Assembly: GCA_035686365.1 (NCBI GenBank)
Contig: DASRZM010000030.1
Location: forward strand, 1-42,615
Direction of reading: 5' to 3'
Length of the DNA stretch: 42,615 nucleotides
Source: DASRZM01 sp035686365
GTDB taxonomy: Bacteria > Pseudomonadota > Gammaproteobacteria > Xanthomonadales > Xanthomonadaceae
Numbering within the stretch: position 1 is the stretch's first letter; each line of letters begins with the position of its first letter. A program made the position numbers and the translations under genes. The notes below the pieces were generated by a model, which searched no databases, was not told the DNA's origin, and saw only the letters and a program-made list of their open reading frames with translations. Positions 8,394 to 16,151 of the stretch are shown in pieces.

Positions 8394-8633
8394 GTGGGAG
8401 CGGCCCATGGCCGCGATCGGATCGCCGTTCGCTTGCATCGATGTCGAATCCGCTCCGTAGACCGGCCCGCGAGCCGGTGACGGTTTCCGGGGCCGCCGCG
8501 AGTACATCCGAAGTAGGCTGCGGACGCGCCATCCATGGCGCGTACGCCCCCGGAAACCGTCACCGCCCCGCGGTCCTCCCGCTTTCGTTTCGTGTCGCCT
8601 TCCCCCCTGTAGGAGCCGGCGTTGCCGGCGATC
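8394..8633. repeat. Composite intergenic repeat, copy 1
   Basis: Modules in order: palindrome GCGGCCCATGGCCGC within 8394-8420, a linker, then CGCTCCGTAG at 8451. An 18-bp inverted repeat follows, CGGTGACGGTTTCCGGGG at 8475-8492 and its exact complement at 8548-8565. It encloses the inner palindrome CGCGCCAT-CC-ATGGCGCG (8525-8542). The unit ends with the hairpin GAGCCGGCGTTGCCGGC (8610-8631). The same order recurs at 19934, 24334 and 42390. No coding capacity is recognisable in 8307-8749. Confidence 0.9.
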
Positions 8634-8681
8634 CGCACCGCGGCACTCGCGAGGAGGCCGGATGTGGGCCTGCGCAGCGGC

Positions 8682-8687
8682 TATAAT
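8682..8687 (+). promoter_or_regulatory. Candidate -10 element for the aldolase gene
   Basis: A perfect TATAAT 62 bp before the aldolase ATG, placed after the composite repeat. No convincing -35 hexamer stands 16-18 bp upstream (CGGATG is found there), so recognition would rest on the -10 box. Confidence 0.5.
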
Positions 8688-8749
8688 CCGCCCCCCCGAA
8701 TCCCCTTCCGTGCGGCCCTCGCCGCGCCGTCGCATTCATGGAGTCCGCA

Positions 8750-9760
8750 ATGAGCATCGAGCAGCTCGAAGAGGTCGCACTGGCCATGGTCGCCCCGGGC
8801 AAGGGCATCATCGCGATCGACGAATCCACCGGCACCATCAAGAAGCGCTTCGATGCGGTCGGGGTCGACTGCACGGAGGACAACCGGCGCGCCTACCGCG
8901 AGATGCTGCTGACCTCGCCGGACCTCGGCGAGCACATTTCCGGCGCGATCCTGTACGACGAGACCCTGCGCCAGTCCACCCGGGACGGCGTGCCGTTCAC
9001 CCGGGTGATGCGCGAGCGCGGGATCATTCCGGGCATCAAGGTCGACAAGGGCGCCAAGCCGCTGGCCGGCTTTCCCGGCGAGCTGGTGACCGAGGGCCTG
9101 GACGGGCTGCGCGAGCGACTGGCCGAGTACGCCCGGCTCGGCGCCCGCTTCGCCAAGTGGCGCGCGGTGATCACCATCGACGAGGAGCTGCCCAGCGGGA
9201 CCTGCATCGAGGCCAATGCGCATGCGCTGGCGCGCTACGCGGCGCTGTGCCAGGAACAGGGGCTGGTGCCGATGGTGGAACCGGAGGTGCTCATGGACGG
9301 CGGCCACGACATCGAGGTGTGCTACGAGGTCACCGAGGCGACGCTGCGCTCGCTGTTCGGCGCGCTGTACGAGCACAACGTGCTGCTGGAAGGCACGATC
9401 CTGAAGGCCAGCATGGTGCTGCCGGGCAAGGACTGCCCCGAACAGTCCAGCGTCGAGGAGGTCGCCGAGGAGACGCTGCGGTGCCTGCGCGCGACCGTCC
9501 CGGCGGCGCTCACGGGCATCGTGTTCCTGTCCGGCGGGCAGAGCGACGAGGCGGCCACGGCGCACCTGGACGCGATGAACCGCATCGGCGCGCAGCCGTG
9601 GCCGCTGTCGTTTTCCTACGGTCGGGCGATGCAGCAGGCGGCGCTGAAGCTGTGGGCGCAGGATCCGGAGGGCAACTACGGCCAGGCGCAGCGCACCGTC
9701 GCCCAGCGCGCCCGCGAGAACGGCCTGGCCGCGCTCGGAAAACTGCGCTCGGCCGCCTGA
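8750..9760 (+). CDS. Class I fructose-bisphosphate aldolase
   Basis: 336 residues from ATG 8750, which has GGAG at 8740-8743; ATG 8738 is the alternative and would add MESA. Cleaves fructose 1,6-bisphosphate to the two triose phosphates by a Schiff base. Motifs: IAIDESTGTIKKRF (Asp23), GIIPGIKVDKGAKPL, FAKWRAV (Lys136), MVEPEVLMDGGHD, and the Schiff-base lysine Lys219 in GTILKASMVLPG, then FLSGGQSDEAAT. This is the eukaryote-like class I enzyme, which is metal independent, rather than the class II FbaA found in enterics. It completes the lower-glycolysis gene group in the window. Confidence 0.95.
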   Translation: MSIEQLEEVALAMVAPGKGIIAIDESTGTIKKRFDAVGVDCTEDNRRAYREMLLTSPDLGEHISGAILYDETLRQSTRDGVPFTRVMRERGIIPGIKVDKGAKPLAGFPGELVTEGLDGLRERLAEYARLGARFAKWRAVITIDEELPSGTCIEANAHALARYAALCQEQGLVPMVEPEVLMDGGHDIEVCYEVTEATLRSLFGALYEHNVLLEGTILKASMVLPGKDCPEQSSVEEVAEETLRCLRATVPAALTGIVFLSGGQSDEAATAHLDAMNRIGAQPWPLSFSYGRAMQQAALKLWAQDPEGNYGQAQRTVAQRARENGLAALGKLRSAA

Positions 9761-9824
9761 AGCGTCGGCGATGTCCGGCGCGCGCAGCCTGGAGCCGGCA
9801 GGCTTGCGGCGGCGCGCTCGCGCA

Positions 9825-10034
9825 TCACGTGGCGTTGCCGAGGGCCTCGGTGAACGCGGTGAACGTTTCCCCGCCATAACAGCACAGCAGCACTTCGATG
9901 CCGGCGGCGTGCACCACGACCGTTTCGACCGCGACTGCGGCCGCCAACGGCAGCGGATAACCGTACACGCCGCAGGAGATCGCCGGGAAGGCGATCGAGC
10001 CGGTTCGAAGTGCGGGCCGCGCGCTCACCGTCAT
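9825..10034 (-). pseudogene. Macro-domain (ADP-ribose binding) protein, C-terminal remnant
   Basis: Only about 69 residues remain. The reading RTGSIAFPAISCGVYGYPL is the hallmark loop of macro domains of the YmdB/MacroD type, which bind ADP-ribose and deacylate O-acetyl-ADP-ribose, followed by AVAVETV and a closing strand and helix. The N-terminal half of the fold, including the GDIT-like motif, is absent: upstream in this frame a TGA comes within about 14 codons and no macro sequence is visible in other frames. The domain cannot fold as it stands. It lies back to back with another decayed gene, suggesting a local deletion. Confidence 0.7.
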
Positions 10035-10082
10035 TTCGCGGCGCCAGGCCCTACAATCGGGCGATTGTCAGGCCCCTCCGCC

Positions 10083-10310
10083 GTGTCCGAGCCGCAGATC
10101 GCCAGCCGTACCCCGTTCGCCGTGGAGGTGACGGCCGGGTACACCGATTGCAGGTGCGCCTGCGACCGGCCGGCCACGCAGCCGTTCCGTGATGGAGTGC
10201 ACGCCGGTACCGACTTTCGGCCCATGCGCTTCACGGCCCGGTGCAGCGAACGTGTGTCGCTGTGCGGCTGCAGGCCGAGCCGCCGCCGCCGGCCGGCGTC
10301 CGGGCACTGA
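10083..10310 (+). pseudogene. Degenerate CDGSH iron-sulfur protein gene
   Basis: 75 residues from GTG 10083, the usual size of bacterial double-CDGSH proteins. CACDRPATQPFRDGVH lines up with the family pattern CxCxRSxTQPFCDGSH, but the third Cys ligand is Arg, Ser is Val and Gly is Asp. HAGTDFRPMRFTA and ERVSLCGC match the linker and the start of the second motif, whose end has become PASGH instead of CDGSH. Both 3Cys-1His [2Fe-2S] sites have thus lost ligands. A TACAAT box at 10052-10057, inside the palindrome CAATCG-GG-CGATTG, could still drive transcription. Recent pseudogene or strongly diverged protein. Confidence 0.65.
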
Positions 10311-10357
10311 GCCTGGCGCCGCCGCGGCCCGCGCCCTCGAAAGGAATCGCCACACCG

Positions 10358-11446
10358 ATGCAGCCATTCCCGACCGTCCCAATCCACCCCGTCCTGCCCG
10401 TTCTCCTCGCCTGCGTCGCCGCCGCGCTGCTGGCCGCCTGTGGCGCGCAGGCGCCGACGGAGGAGCGATCCGGGCCGGTCGCTGCGGTGACCGCCATCGT
10501 GCAGGCCGAGCCGTGGTCGGACGCGATCGAGGCGCTGGGCACCACCAGCGCCAACGAATCGGTGGTGCTCACCGCCAAGGTCACCGAGACCGTGGACTCG
10601 GTCAATTTCGAGGACGGCGACCTGGTCGAGTCCGGGGATGTGCTGGTGGACCTGTCCGGAAGAGCGGAAGTCGCGCAGCTCGAGGAAGCGCAGGCCGCCT
10701 ACAAGGAGGCGCGCCAGCAGTACGAGCGCCAGGCCGAGCTGGTCACCCAGGGCACCATCGCCCGCAGCCAGCTCGACACCCAGATCGCCACGCGCGACGC
10801 CGCGCGTGCGCGTGTGCAGGCGATCCGCGCGCGCCTGTCCGACCGCGTGATCACCGCGCCGTTCGCCGGCGTGCTCGGATTCCGCCAGGTCAGCCCCGGG
10901 ACCCTGGTCACACCGGGCACGGCGATCGCCACGCTCGACGACATCTCCACCATCAAGCTGGACTTCTCGGTTCCGGAGCGGTTCCTCTCGGCGGTCGCGC
11001 CCGGTCAGCAGGTCGTCGCGCGCAGTGCCGCGTGGCCCGACCAGGAATTCACCGGGACCGTGCAGACCGTCGGCTCGCGGGTGGACCCGGTCACGCGCGC
11101 GGTGACCGTGCGCGCGAACATCCCCAACCCCGAGCGCAGGCTGCGGCCGGGCATGCTGCTCTCGGTGCGCCTGTTCGAACCACCCCGTTCGGCGATCGCG
11201 ATTCCCGAGATCGCCCTGATCCAGATCGGCGCCAGCAGCTACGTCTATCGCGTGGCCGAGGGCGGCGTGGTGCAGCAGCTCGAGGTCGAGATCGGCGCGC
11301 GCCGGCGCGGCAAGGTCGAGATCGCCCGGGGGCTGGATGCGGGCGACCGCATCGTGGTCGAGGGCACGGTGAAACTGCGCCCGGGCGCGCGCGTGGTCGA
11401 GGTGCCGCCCGCCGGCGCCGATGCGGCGGAGACGGCAACGCAATGA
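10358..11446 (+). CDS. RND efflux periplasmic adaptor lipoprotein
   Basis: 362 residues from ATG 10358 with AAGGAAT upstream. A lipobox LAAC puts the acylated cysteine at residue 28, so the protein is anchored in the inner membrane and faces the periplasm. Next come the split lipoyl domain (VVLTAKVTETVDSVNFEDGD ... ITAPFAGVLGFRQVSPG), an alpha-hairpin from about residue 105 to 160 rich in Gln, Glu and Arg, then the beta-barrel and membrane-proximal domains. It links the permease encoded 16 bp downstream to an outer-membrane channel; no TolC-like gene is in the window. Substrate not predictable. Confidence 0.93.
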   Translation: MQPFPTVPIHPVLPVLLACVAAALLAACGAQAPTEERSGPVAAVTAIVQAEPWSDAIEALGTTSANESVVLTAKVTETVDSVNFEDGDLVESGDVLVDLSGRAEVAQLEEAQAAYKEARQQYERQAELVTQGTIARSQLDTQIATRDAARARVQAIRARLSDRVITAPFAGVLGFRQVSPGTLVTPGTAIATLDDISTIKLDFSVPERFLSAVAPGQQVVARSAAWPDQEFTGTVQTVGSRVDPVTRAVTVRANIPNPERRLRPGMLLSVRLFEPPRSAIAIPEIALIQIGASSYVYRVAEGGVVQQLEVEIGARRRGKVEIARGLDAGDRIVVEGTVKLRPGARVVEVPPAGADAAETATQ

Positions 11447-11462
11447 GCGCGGTGACGGGGCC

Positions 11463-14400
11463 ATGATCCTTTCGGACATCTCGATCAAGCGACCGGTGTT
11501 CGCCACGGTGATGAGTCTGCTGCTCGTCGCCCTGGGCCTGATCTCCTTCACGCGGCTGCCGCTGCGCGAGCTGCCCGACATCGACCCGCCGATCGTTTCC
11601 ATCGACCTGCGTTACCCGGGCGCGTCGGCCGCCGTGGTCGAGACCCGCATCACCCAGGTGCTGGAGGACGCGGTCGCCGGCATCGAAGGCATCCGCAGCG
11701 TCGAGTCACAGAGCCGTAACGGCAGCTCCGACATCACCATCGAGTTCGGACTCAGCCGCGACATCGAGGCCGCCGCCAACGATGTGCGCAGCGCGGTCGC
11801 CCGGGTGCTGGACCGGCTGCCCGAGGAGGCCGACCCGCCCGAAGTCGAGAAGGTCGCCGCCAACGCCGAGGTGGTGATGTGGCTGGGCCTGAGTTCGGAC
11901 CGGCTCGAGCCGCTGGCGCTGGCCGACTATGCCGAACGCTTCCTGGTCGATCGCCTCTCGGCGATCGACGGGGTGGCCAACGTGCGCGTGGGCGGCAGCC
12001 AGCGCTATGCGATGCGCGTGTGGCTGGACCGCGAGGCGCTGGCTGCGCGCGGCCTCACGGTCAACGACGTGGAGGCGGCGCTGCGCCGGGAGAACGTCGA
12101 GCTTCCGGCCGGGCGCATCGAGTCCGAAACCCGCGATTTCACGTTGCGGGTGGAGCGCAGCTACACGCAGGCGCAGGATTTCGCCGTCCTGCCGGTAGCC
12201 AAGGGCGAGGACGGCCACGTGATCCGCCTGGGCGAGGTCGCGCGCGTGGCCATCGATGCCGAGGACCGTCGCGCGTACTACCGCGGCAACGGGCAGGCGC
12301 GCATCGGGCTGGGCGTGATCAAGACTTCCACGGCCAACAGCCTGGACGTGGCGCAGCGCCTGCGCGAGGAGATGACCCGGATCGAGCCGGGGCTGCCCGA
12401 GGGCATGCGCCTGGAGGTGTCCTACGACGCGACCGTGTTCATCGAGGCTGCGGTCTGGCAGGTCTACAAGACCCTGGGCGAGGCCGCGCTGCTGGTGCTG
12501 GTGGTGATCTTCCTGTTCCTGGGCTCGGCGCGCGCCGCGCTGGTGCCCGCGGTCACGGTCCCGATCTGCCTGGTCGCCGCCTTCCTGGGCCTGTACCTGT
12601 TCGGATTCTCGATCAACCTGTTGACGCTGCTGGCGCTGGTGCTGTGCATCGGCCTGGTGGTGGACGATGCCATCGTCGTGCTGGAGAACTGCCAGCGCCG
12701 GGCCGACCTGGGCGAGCCGCCGCTGGTCGCGGCCTACCGCGGCACCCGCCAGGTCGCCTTCGCGGTGCTGGCGACCACGGCCGTGCTGGTGGCGGTGTTC
12801 CTGCCGGTGGCCTTCATGGAAGGCAACAACGGCCGGCTGTTCCGGGAACTGGCCGTGGCGCTGGCCGGCGCGGTGGCGATCTCGGCCTTCGTGGCCCTGA
12901 CCCTGACCCCGATGATGTGCTCCAGGCTGATCCGCCCGCACGGCGAGCCGCGCGGCCTGTCGGGTTGGACACACGGCCGGCTCGCGCGGCTGACCGCACG
13001 CTACCGCGATGCGCTGGAGCGCACCGTCGGGCGGCCGGTCCTGTTCGGCGTGGTGATGCTGGCAGCGGTCGTGGCCTCCGTGCTGATGCTGGTCGCGGTA
13101 CCCAAGGAACTGGCGCCGGCCGAGGACCGCGGCGCCTTCTTCGTCGGCGTACGCGGACCGGAGGGCGCCGGATTCGACTACACGGTGCGGCAGATGCAGG
13201 AGGTCGACCGTCGCCTGATCGAATTGCGCGATGCCGGCGCGCCGCTGCAGAGCATCATCTCGCGCGTGCCCGGCGGCTGGGGTGCGAGCGAGGAAATGCA
13301 CACCGGCCAGTCCATCGTGATCCTGAAGCCCTGGGGGCAGCGCGAGCAGACCACCGCCGAGGTCGTCGAGCAGGCGCGCGAGGCGCTCGAGGGCATCCCC
13401 GGCGTCCGCGCCTTCCCGCAGGTGCGCCAGGGGCTGGTGCGCAGCGGCGGCCAGCCGCTGCAGGTGGTACTGGGCGGCCCGACCTACGAAGAACTGGTCG
13501 ACTGGCGCGACCGCATGCTGGCGCGCATGGAGGACAACCCGAGGTTGTCCGCGGTGGATTCGGACTACCAGGAAACCCGGCCGCAGATGCGCGTGAACAT
13601 CGACCGCTCGCGTGCCGCCGACCTGGGCGTCTCGGTGCAGGAAATCGGCCGCACGCTGGAGACGATGATGGGCTCGCGTCGTGTGACCACCTACGTCGAG
13701 GACGGCGAGGAATACGACGTGATCCTGCAGGCCGAGGACGAGGACCGCAGCAGCCCCGCGGACCTGCGCAACCTGTACGTGCGCTCCCAGCGCAGCGGCG
13801 AGCTGGTCCCGCTGTCGAACCTGGTGGAACTGAGCGAACTGGCGGAGGCAGGCAGCCTGAACCGCTACGACCGCCTGCGCGCGATCACGCTCAGCGCCGG
13901 ACTGGCGCCCGGCTACAGCCTGGGCGAGGCCCTGGCGTGGATCAACGAAGTCGCCGTCGCGGAACTGCCCGAAACCGCGCAGATCGCCTACAAGGGCGAG
14001 TCGCGCGAATACTACGAGGCCGGCAGCGCCGTGTGGTTCACCTTCGCGATGGCGCTGCTGATCGTGTTCCTGGTGCTGGCGGCGCAGTTCGAGAGCTTTC
14101 TGCACCCGCTGGTGATCATGCTGACGGTTCCGCTGGCGGTGCTCGGCGCACTGATGGGCCTTTGGCTGTTCGGCTCGTCGCTGAACCTGTTCAGCCAGAT
14201 CGGCATCGTCATGCTGGTGGGCCTGGCGGCGAAGAACGGCATCCTGATCGTGGAGTTCGCCAACCAGCTGCGCGACGAGGGCCTGTCGGTGCGCGAGGCG
14301 GTGATCGAATCGGCGGCGACCCGGCTGCGCCCGATCCTGATGACCTCGATCGCGACCATGGTCGGCGCGGTGCCGCTGATCGCCCTGAGCGGCGCCGGCT

Positions 14401-14603
14401 CGGCCAGCCGCGCCACGATCGGCATCGTGGTGATTTCCGGCGTGGCGTTCTCCACGCTGCTGTCGCTGTTCGTGGTGCCGGCGTTCTACGCGCTGCTGGC
14501 ACCGTACACGCGCTCCCCCGACGCACTTGCAAGGAAGCTCGAACGGCTGGACCGGGAGACCGGCGAGGTCGGCACCGAAGCGGCCAGCCACGCGCAGCAC
14601 TGA
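11463..14603 (+). CDS. RND efflux permease (HAE1/AcrB-like)
   Basis: 1046 residues from ATG 11463, giving the conserved start MILSDISIKRPVFATVMSLL. Twelve hydrophobic segments in two repeats with two large periplasmic loops. The proton-relay motif GLVVDDAIVVLEN in helix 4 carries two Asp near residues 400-401, and the second half has the matching GLAAKNGILIVEFANQLRDEG. The FEDGD-containing adaptor is encoded immediately before it, and together they form a proton-driven exporter of drugs or other amphiphiles. The DIDPP start of the periplasmic domain fits the MexF/MdtC-like HAE1 branch. No regulator is adjacent. Confidence 0.95.
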   Translation: MILSDISIKRPVFATVMSLLLVALGLISFTRLPLRELPDIDPPIVSIDLRYPGASAAVVETRITQVLEDAVAGIEGIRSVESQSRNGSSDITIEFGLSRDIEAAANDVRSAVARVLDRLPEEADPPEVEKVAANAEVVMWLGLSSDRLEPLALADYAERFLVDRLSAIDGVANVRVGGSQRYAMRVWLDREALAARGLTVNDVEAALRRENVELPAGRIESETRDFTLRVERSYTQAQDFAVLPVAKGEDGHVIRLGEVARVAIDAEDRRAYYRGNGQARIGLGVIKTSTANSLDVAQRLREEMTRIEPGLPEGMRLEVSYDATVFIEAAVWQVYKTLGEAALLVLVVIFLFLGSARAALVPAVTVPICLVAAFLGLYLFGFSINLLTLLALVLCIGLVVDDAIVVLENCQRRADLGEPPLVAAYRGTRQVAFAVLATTAVLVAVFLPVAFMEGNNGRLFRELAVALAGAVAISAFVALTLTPMMCSRLIRPHGEPRGLSGWTHGRLARLTARYRDALERTVGRPVLFGVVMLAAVVASVLMLVAVPKELAPAEDRGAFFVGVRGPEGAGFDYTVRQMQEVDRRLIELRDAGAPLQSIISRVPGGWGASEEMHTGQSIVILKPWGQREQTTAEVVEQAREALEGIPGVRAFPQVRQGLVRSGGQPLQVVLGGPTYEELVDWRDRMLARMEDNPRLSAVDSDYQETRPQMRVNIDRSRAADLGVSVQEIGRTLETMMGSRRVTTYVEDGEEYDVILQAEDEDRSSPADLRNLYVRSQRSGELVPLSNLVELSELAEAGSLNRYDRLRAITLSAGLAPGYSLGEALAWINEVAVAELPETAQIAYKGESREYYEAGSAVWFTFAMALLIVFLVLAAQFESFLHPLVIMLTVPLAVLGALMGLWLFGSSLNLFSQIGIVMLVGLAAKNGILIVEFANQLRDEGLSVREAVIESAATRLRPILMTSIATMVGAVPLIALSGAGSASRATIGIVVISGVAFSTLLSLFVVPAFYALLAPYTRSPDALARKLERLDRETGEVGTEAASHAQH

Positions 14604-14921
14604 GCGCCGCGCACACCTCAGGGCGGCGTCTGAAGGTCCGCGGAGTCGCACGGACCATGCGATGTGGGAGCGGCCCATGGCCGCGATCGGCACGGCAAAT
14701 TCCGCGCGGGATTCGACGTCGCTGCCGCGCCTGCCTCTGAAAAGGTCTGGACAAGTCCATCCTGGCCGGTCCTGGCCGGCACCTGCATGCCCGATCCGCG
14801 AGCGCGCCATCCTTGGCGCGAAAGGCCCTGAACCCGTTTGGAGGGTTCCTGAATGCCCTGTTCCAACCTTCACGGGCGTAGACGATACTCTGCGGCCTTT
14901 GCCGGAAGAGGTTGCTCATCG
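14604..14921. repeat. Palindromic repeat unit and small hairpins
   Basis: This 318-bp gap contains one GCGGCCCATGGCCGC unit (14664-14690). Before it is a 24-bp module around GGAGTCGCAC that also precedes the second unit at 42390. Two further hairpins are CGCGCCA-TCCT-TGGCGCG (14803-14820) and GAACCC-N7-GGGTTC (14830-14848). GATACT at 14882-14887 may be part of a promoter for the next gene. No gene is seen. Confidence 0.75.
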
Positions 14922-16151
14922 GTGCGCACCCACAGGTCCCTGATCCACATGCTGCTGATGGCCGCCGGCTGCGCCGCCGGTGCGGCCCACGGCGCGCGCC
15001 CGCAATACGACGTGGACTACCACGTGCGCTTCCTGCCCGACCGCGGCCAGGCCGAGGTCACCATCTCGGTCGCGCCGGACGAGGCGCGCATCACGCTGCT
15101 GGACTTCAACATGCCGCCCTCGCGCTACAGCGACGCCACCGGCGACGGGAAGGTCGAACGCAAGGGCGACCGTGTGGTGTGGACACCGCCGGTCGACGGC
15201 GGCCAGTTCCGTTATCGCCACAGCATCGACCACAAGCGCGGCTCGGGCTACGACGCGCACATTACGCCGGACTGGGTGATCGCGCGCGGCGACGACATCA
15301 TCCCGCCGGCACGGGTGCGCATCACCCGGGGGGGCGATTCGCGCGCCCGGCTGCGCTTCGAGCTGCCGCCGGACTGGACCACCGTCGATACCCAGTACCG
15401 GCGATCGCGCGACGGCTCGTCGTTCGTCGTGGTCAATTCCGAGCGCCGCTTCGACCGCCCGACCGGCTGGATGATCGCCGGCAAGCTCGGCGTGCGCCTG
15501 GAGCGCCTGGACGGCTCGCTCGTCAGCGTGGCGGCCCCCAAGGGGCAGGCCTATCCGCGCCTGGAGATCCTGGGCTACGTCAATGCCGTCCTCCCGGAAC
15601 TCGAACACCTGGGCGGACGGCTGCCGACCAAGCTGCTGATCGTGGGCGGCGGCGACCCGATGTGGCGCGGCGGGCTCTCGGGCACGCGCTCGCTGTGGTT
15701 GCATGCGGACCGCCCGATGATCAGCGAGAACGGCACCAGTCCGCTGCTGCACGAGCTTTTCCACGTCACCACCCGTATCAGCGGTGCCAAACACGAGGAC
15801 TGGATCGCCGAGGGGCTGGCCGAGTACTACTCGATCGAACTGCTGTACCGCGCCTCGCTGCTGAGCCCGGAACGCCGCGACCTGGGACTGGACTGGATGC
15901 GCTCGCACGGCCGCAAGATCAAGACCCTGCGCGCCCGGCAGTCGCAGGGGCCGCGCACCGCGCGTGCGGTGGCGCTGTTCGCCGATCTCGACAGGGAAAT
16001 CCGCGAACGTACCGACGAGGAGAAGAGCCTGGACGACGTCGTCCGCCGGCTGGTGCAGCTGCGCCAGGTGAGCCGGCCGGAACTGGACGAAGTGGTCGAG
16101 GCGCTGCTCGGCGGCCCGTCGCGTTCACTGGACACGCCGGTGCTGCAGTGA
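14922..16151 (+). CDS. Secreted M61/M1-like zinc peptidase
   Basis: 409 residues from GTG 14922, chosen because it precedes a signal-like segment (LIHMLLMAAGCAAGAAHGA) and has GGAAGAG upstream; ATG 14949 is a shorter alternative. The N-terminal half is beta-rich, as in the M61 glycyl aminopeptidase N-domain. The catalytic helix reads LLHELFHVTTR (His277, Glu278, His281) and the third zinc ligand is Glu297 in DWIAEGLAEYYS. Gluzincin chemistry in the periplasm is expected, but no PDZ domain follows, so it is not a full-length M61 enzyme (normally about 600 residues). The next gene overlaps by four bases, so the two are translationally coupled. Confidence 0.78.
   Translation: MRTHRSLIHMLLMAAGCAAGAAHGARPQYDVDYHVRFLPDRGQAEVTISVAPDEARITLLDFNMPPSRYSDATGDGKVERKGDRVVWTPPVDGGQFRYRHSIDHKRGSGYDAHITPDWVIARGDDIIPPARVRITRGGDSRARLRFELPPDWTTVDTQYRRSRDGSSFVVVNSERRFDRPTGWMIAGKLGVRLERLDGSLVSVAAPKGQAYPRLEILGYVNAVLPELEHLGGRLPTKLLIVGGGDPMWRGGLSGTRSLWLHADRPMISENGTSPLLHELFHVTTRISGAKHEDWIAEGLAEYYSIELLYRASLLSPERRDLGLDWMRSHGRKIKTLRARQSQGPRTARAVALFADLDREIRERTDEEKSLDDVVRRLVQLRQVSRPELDEVVEALLGGPSRSLDTPVLQ

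Noticed and set aside
8738..8749. ATG 8738 as aldolase start
   Set aside because: ATG 8750 has GGAG at good spacing and gives the usual MSIEQLEE start.
8307..8749. Coding potential of the composite repeat (frames continue through it)
   Set aside because: The frames differ between copies, lack starts with ribosome binding sites, and changes between copies keep stems rather than codons.
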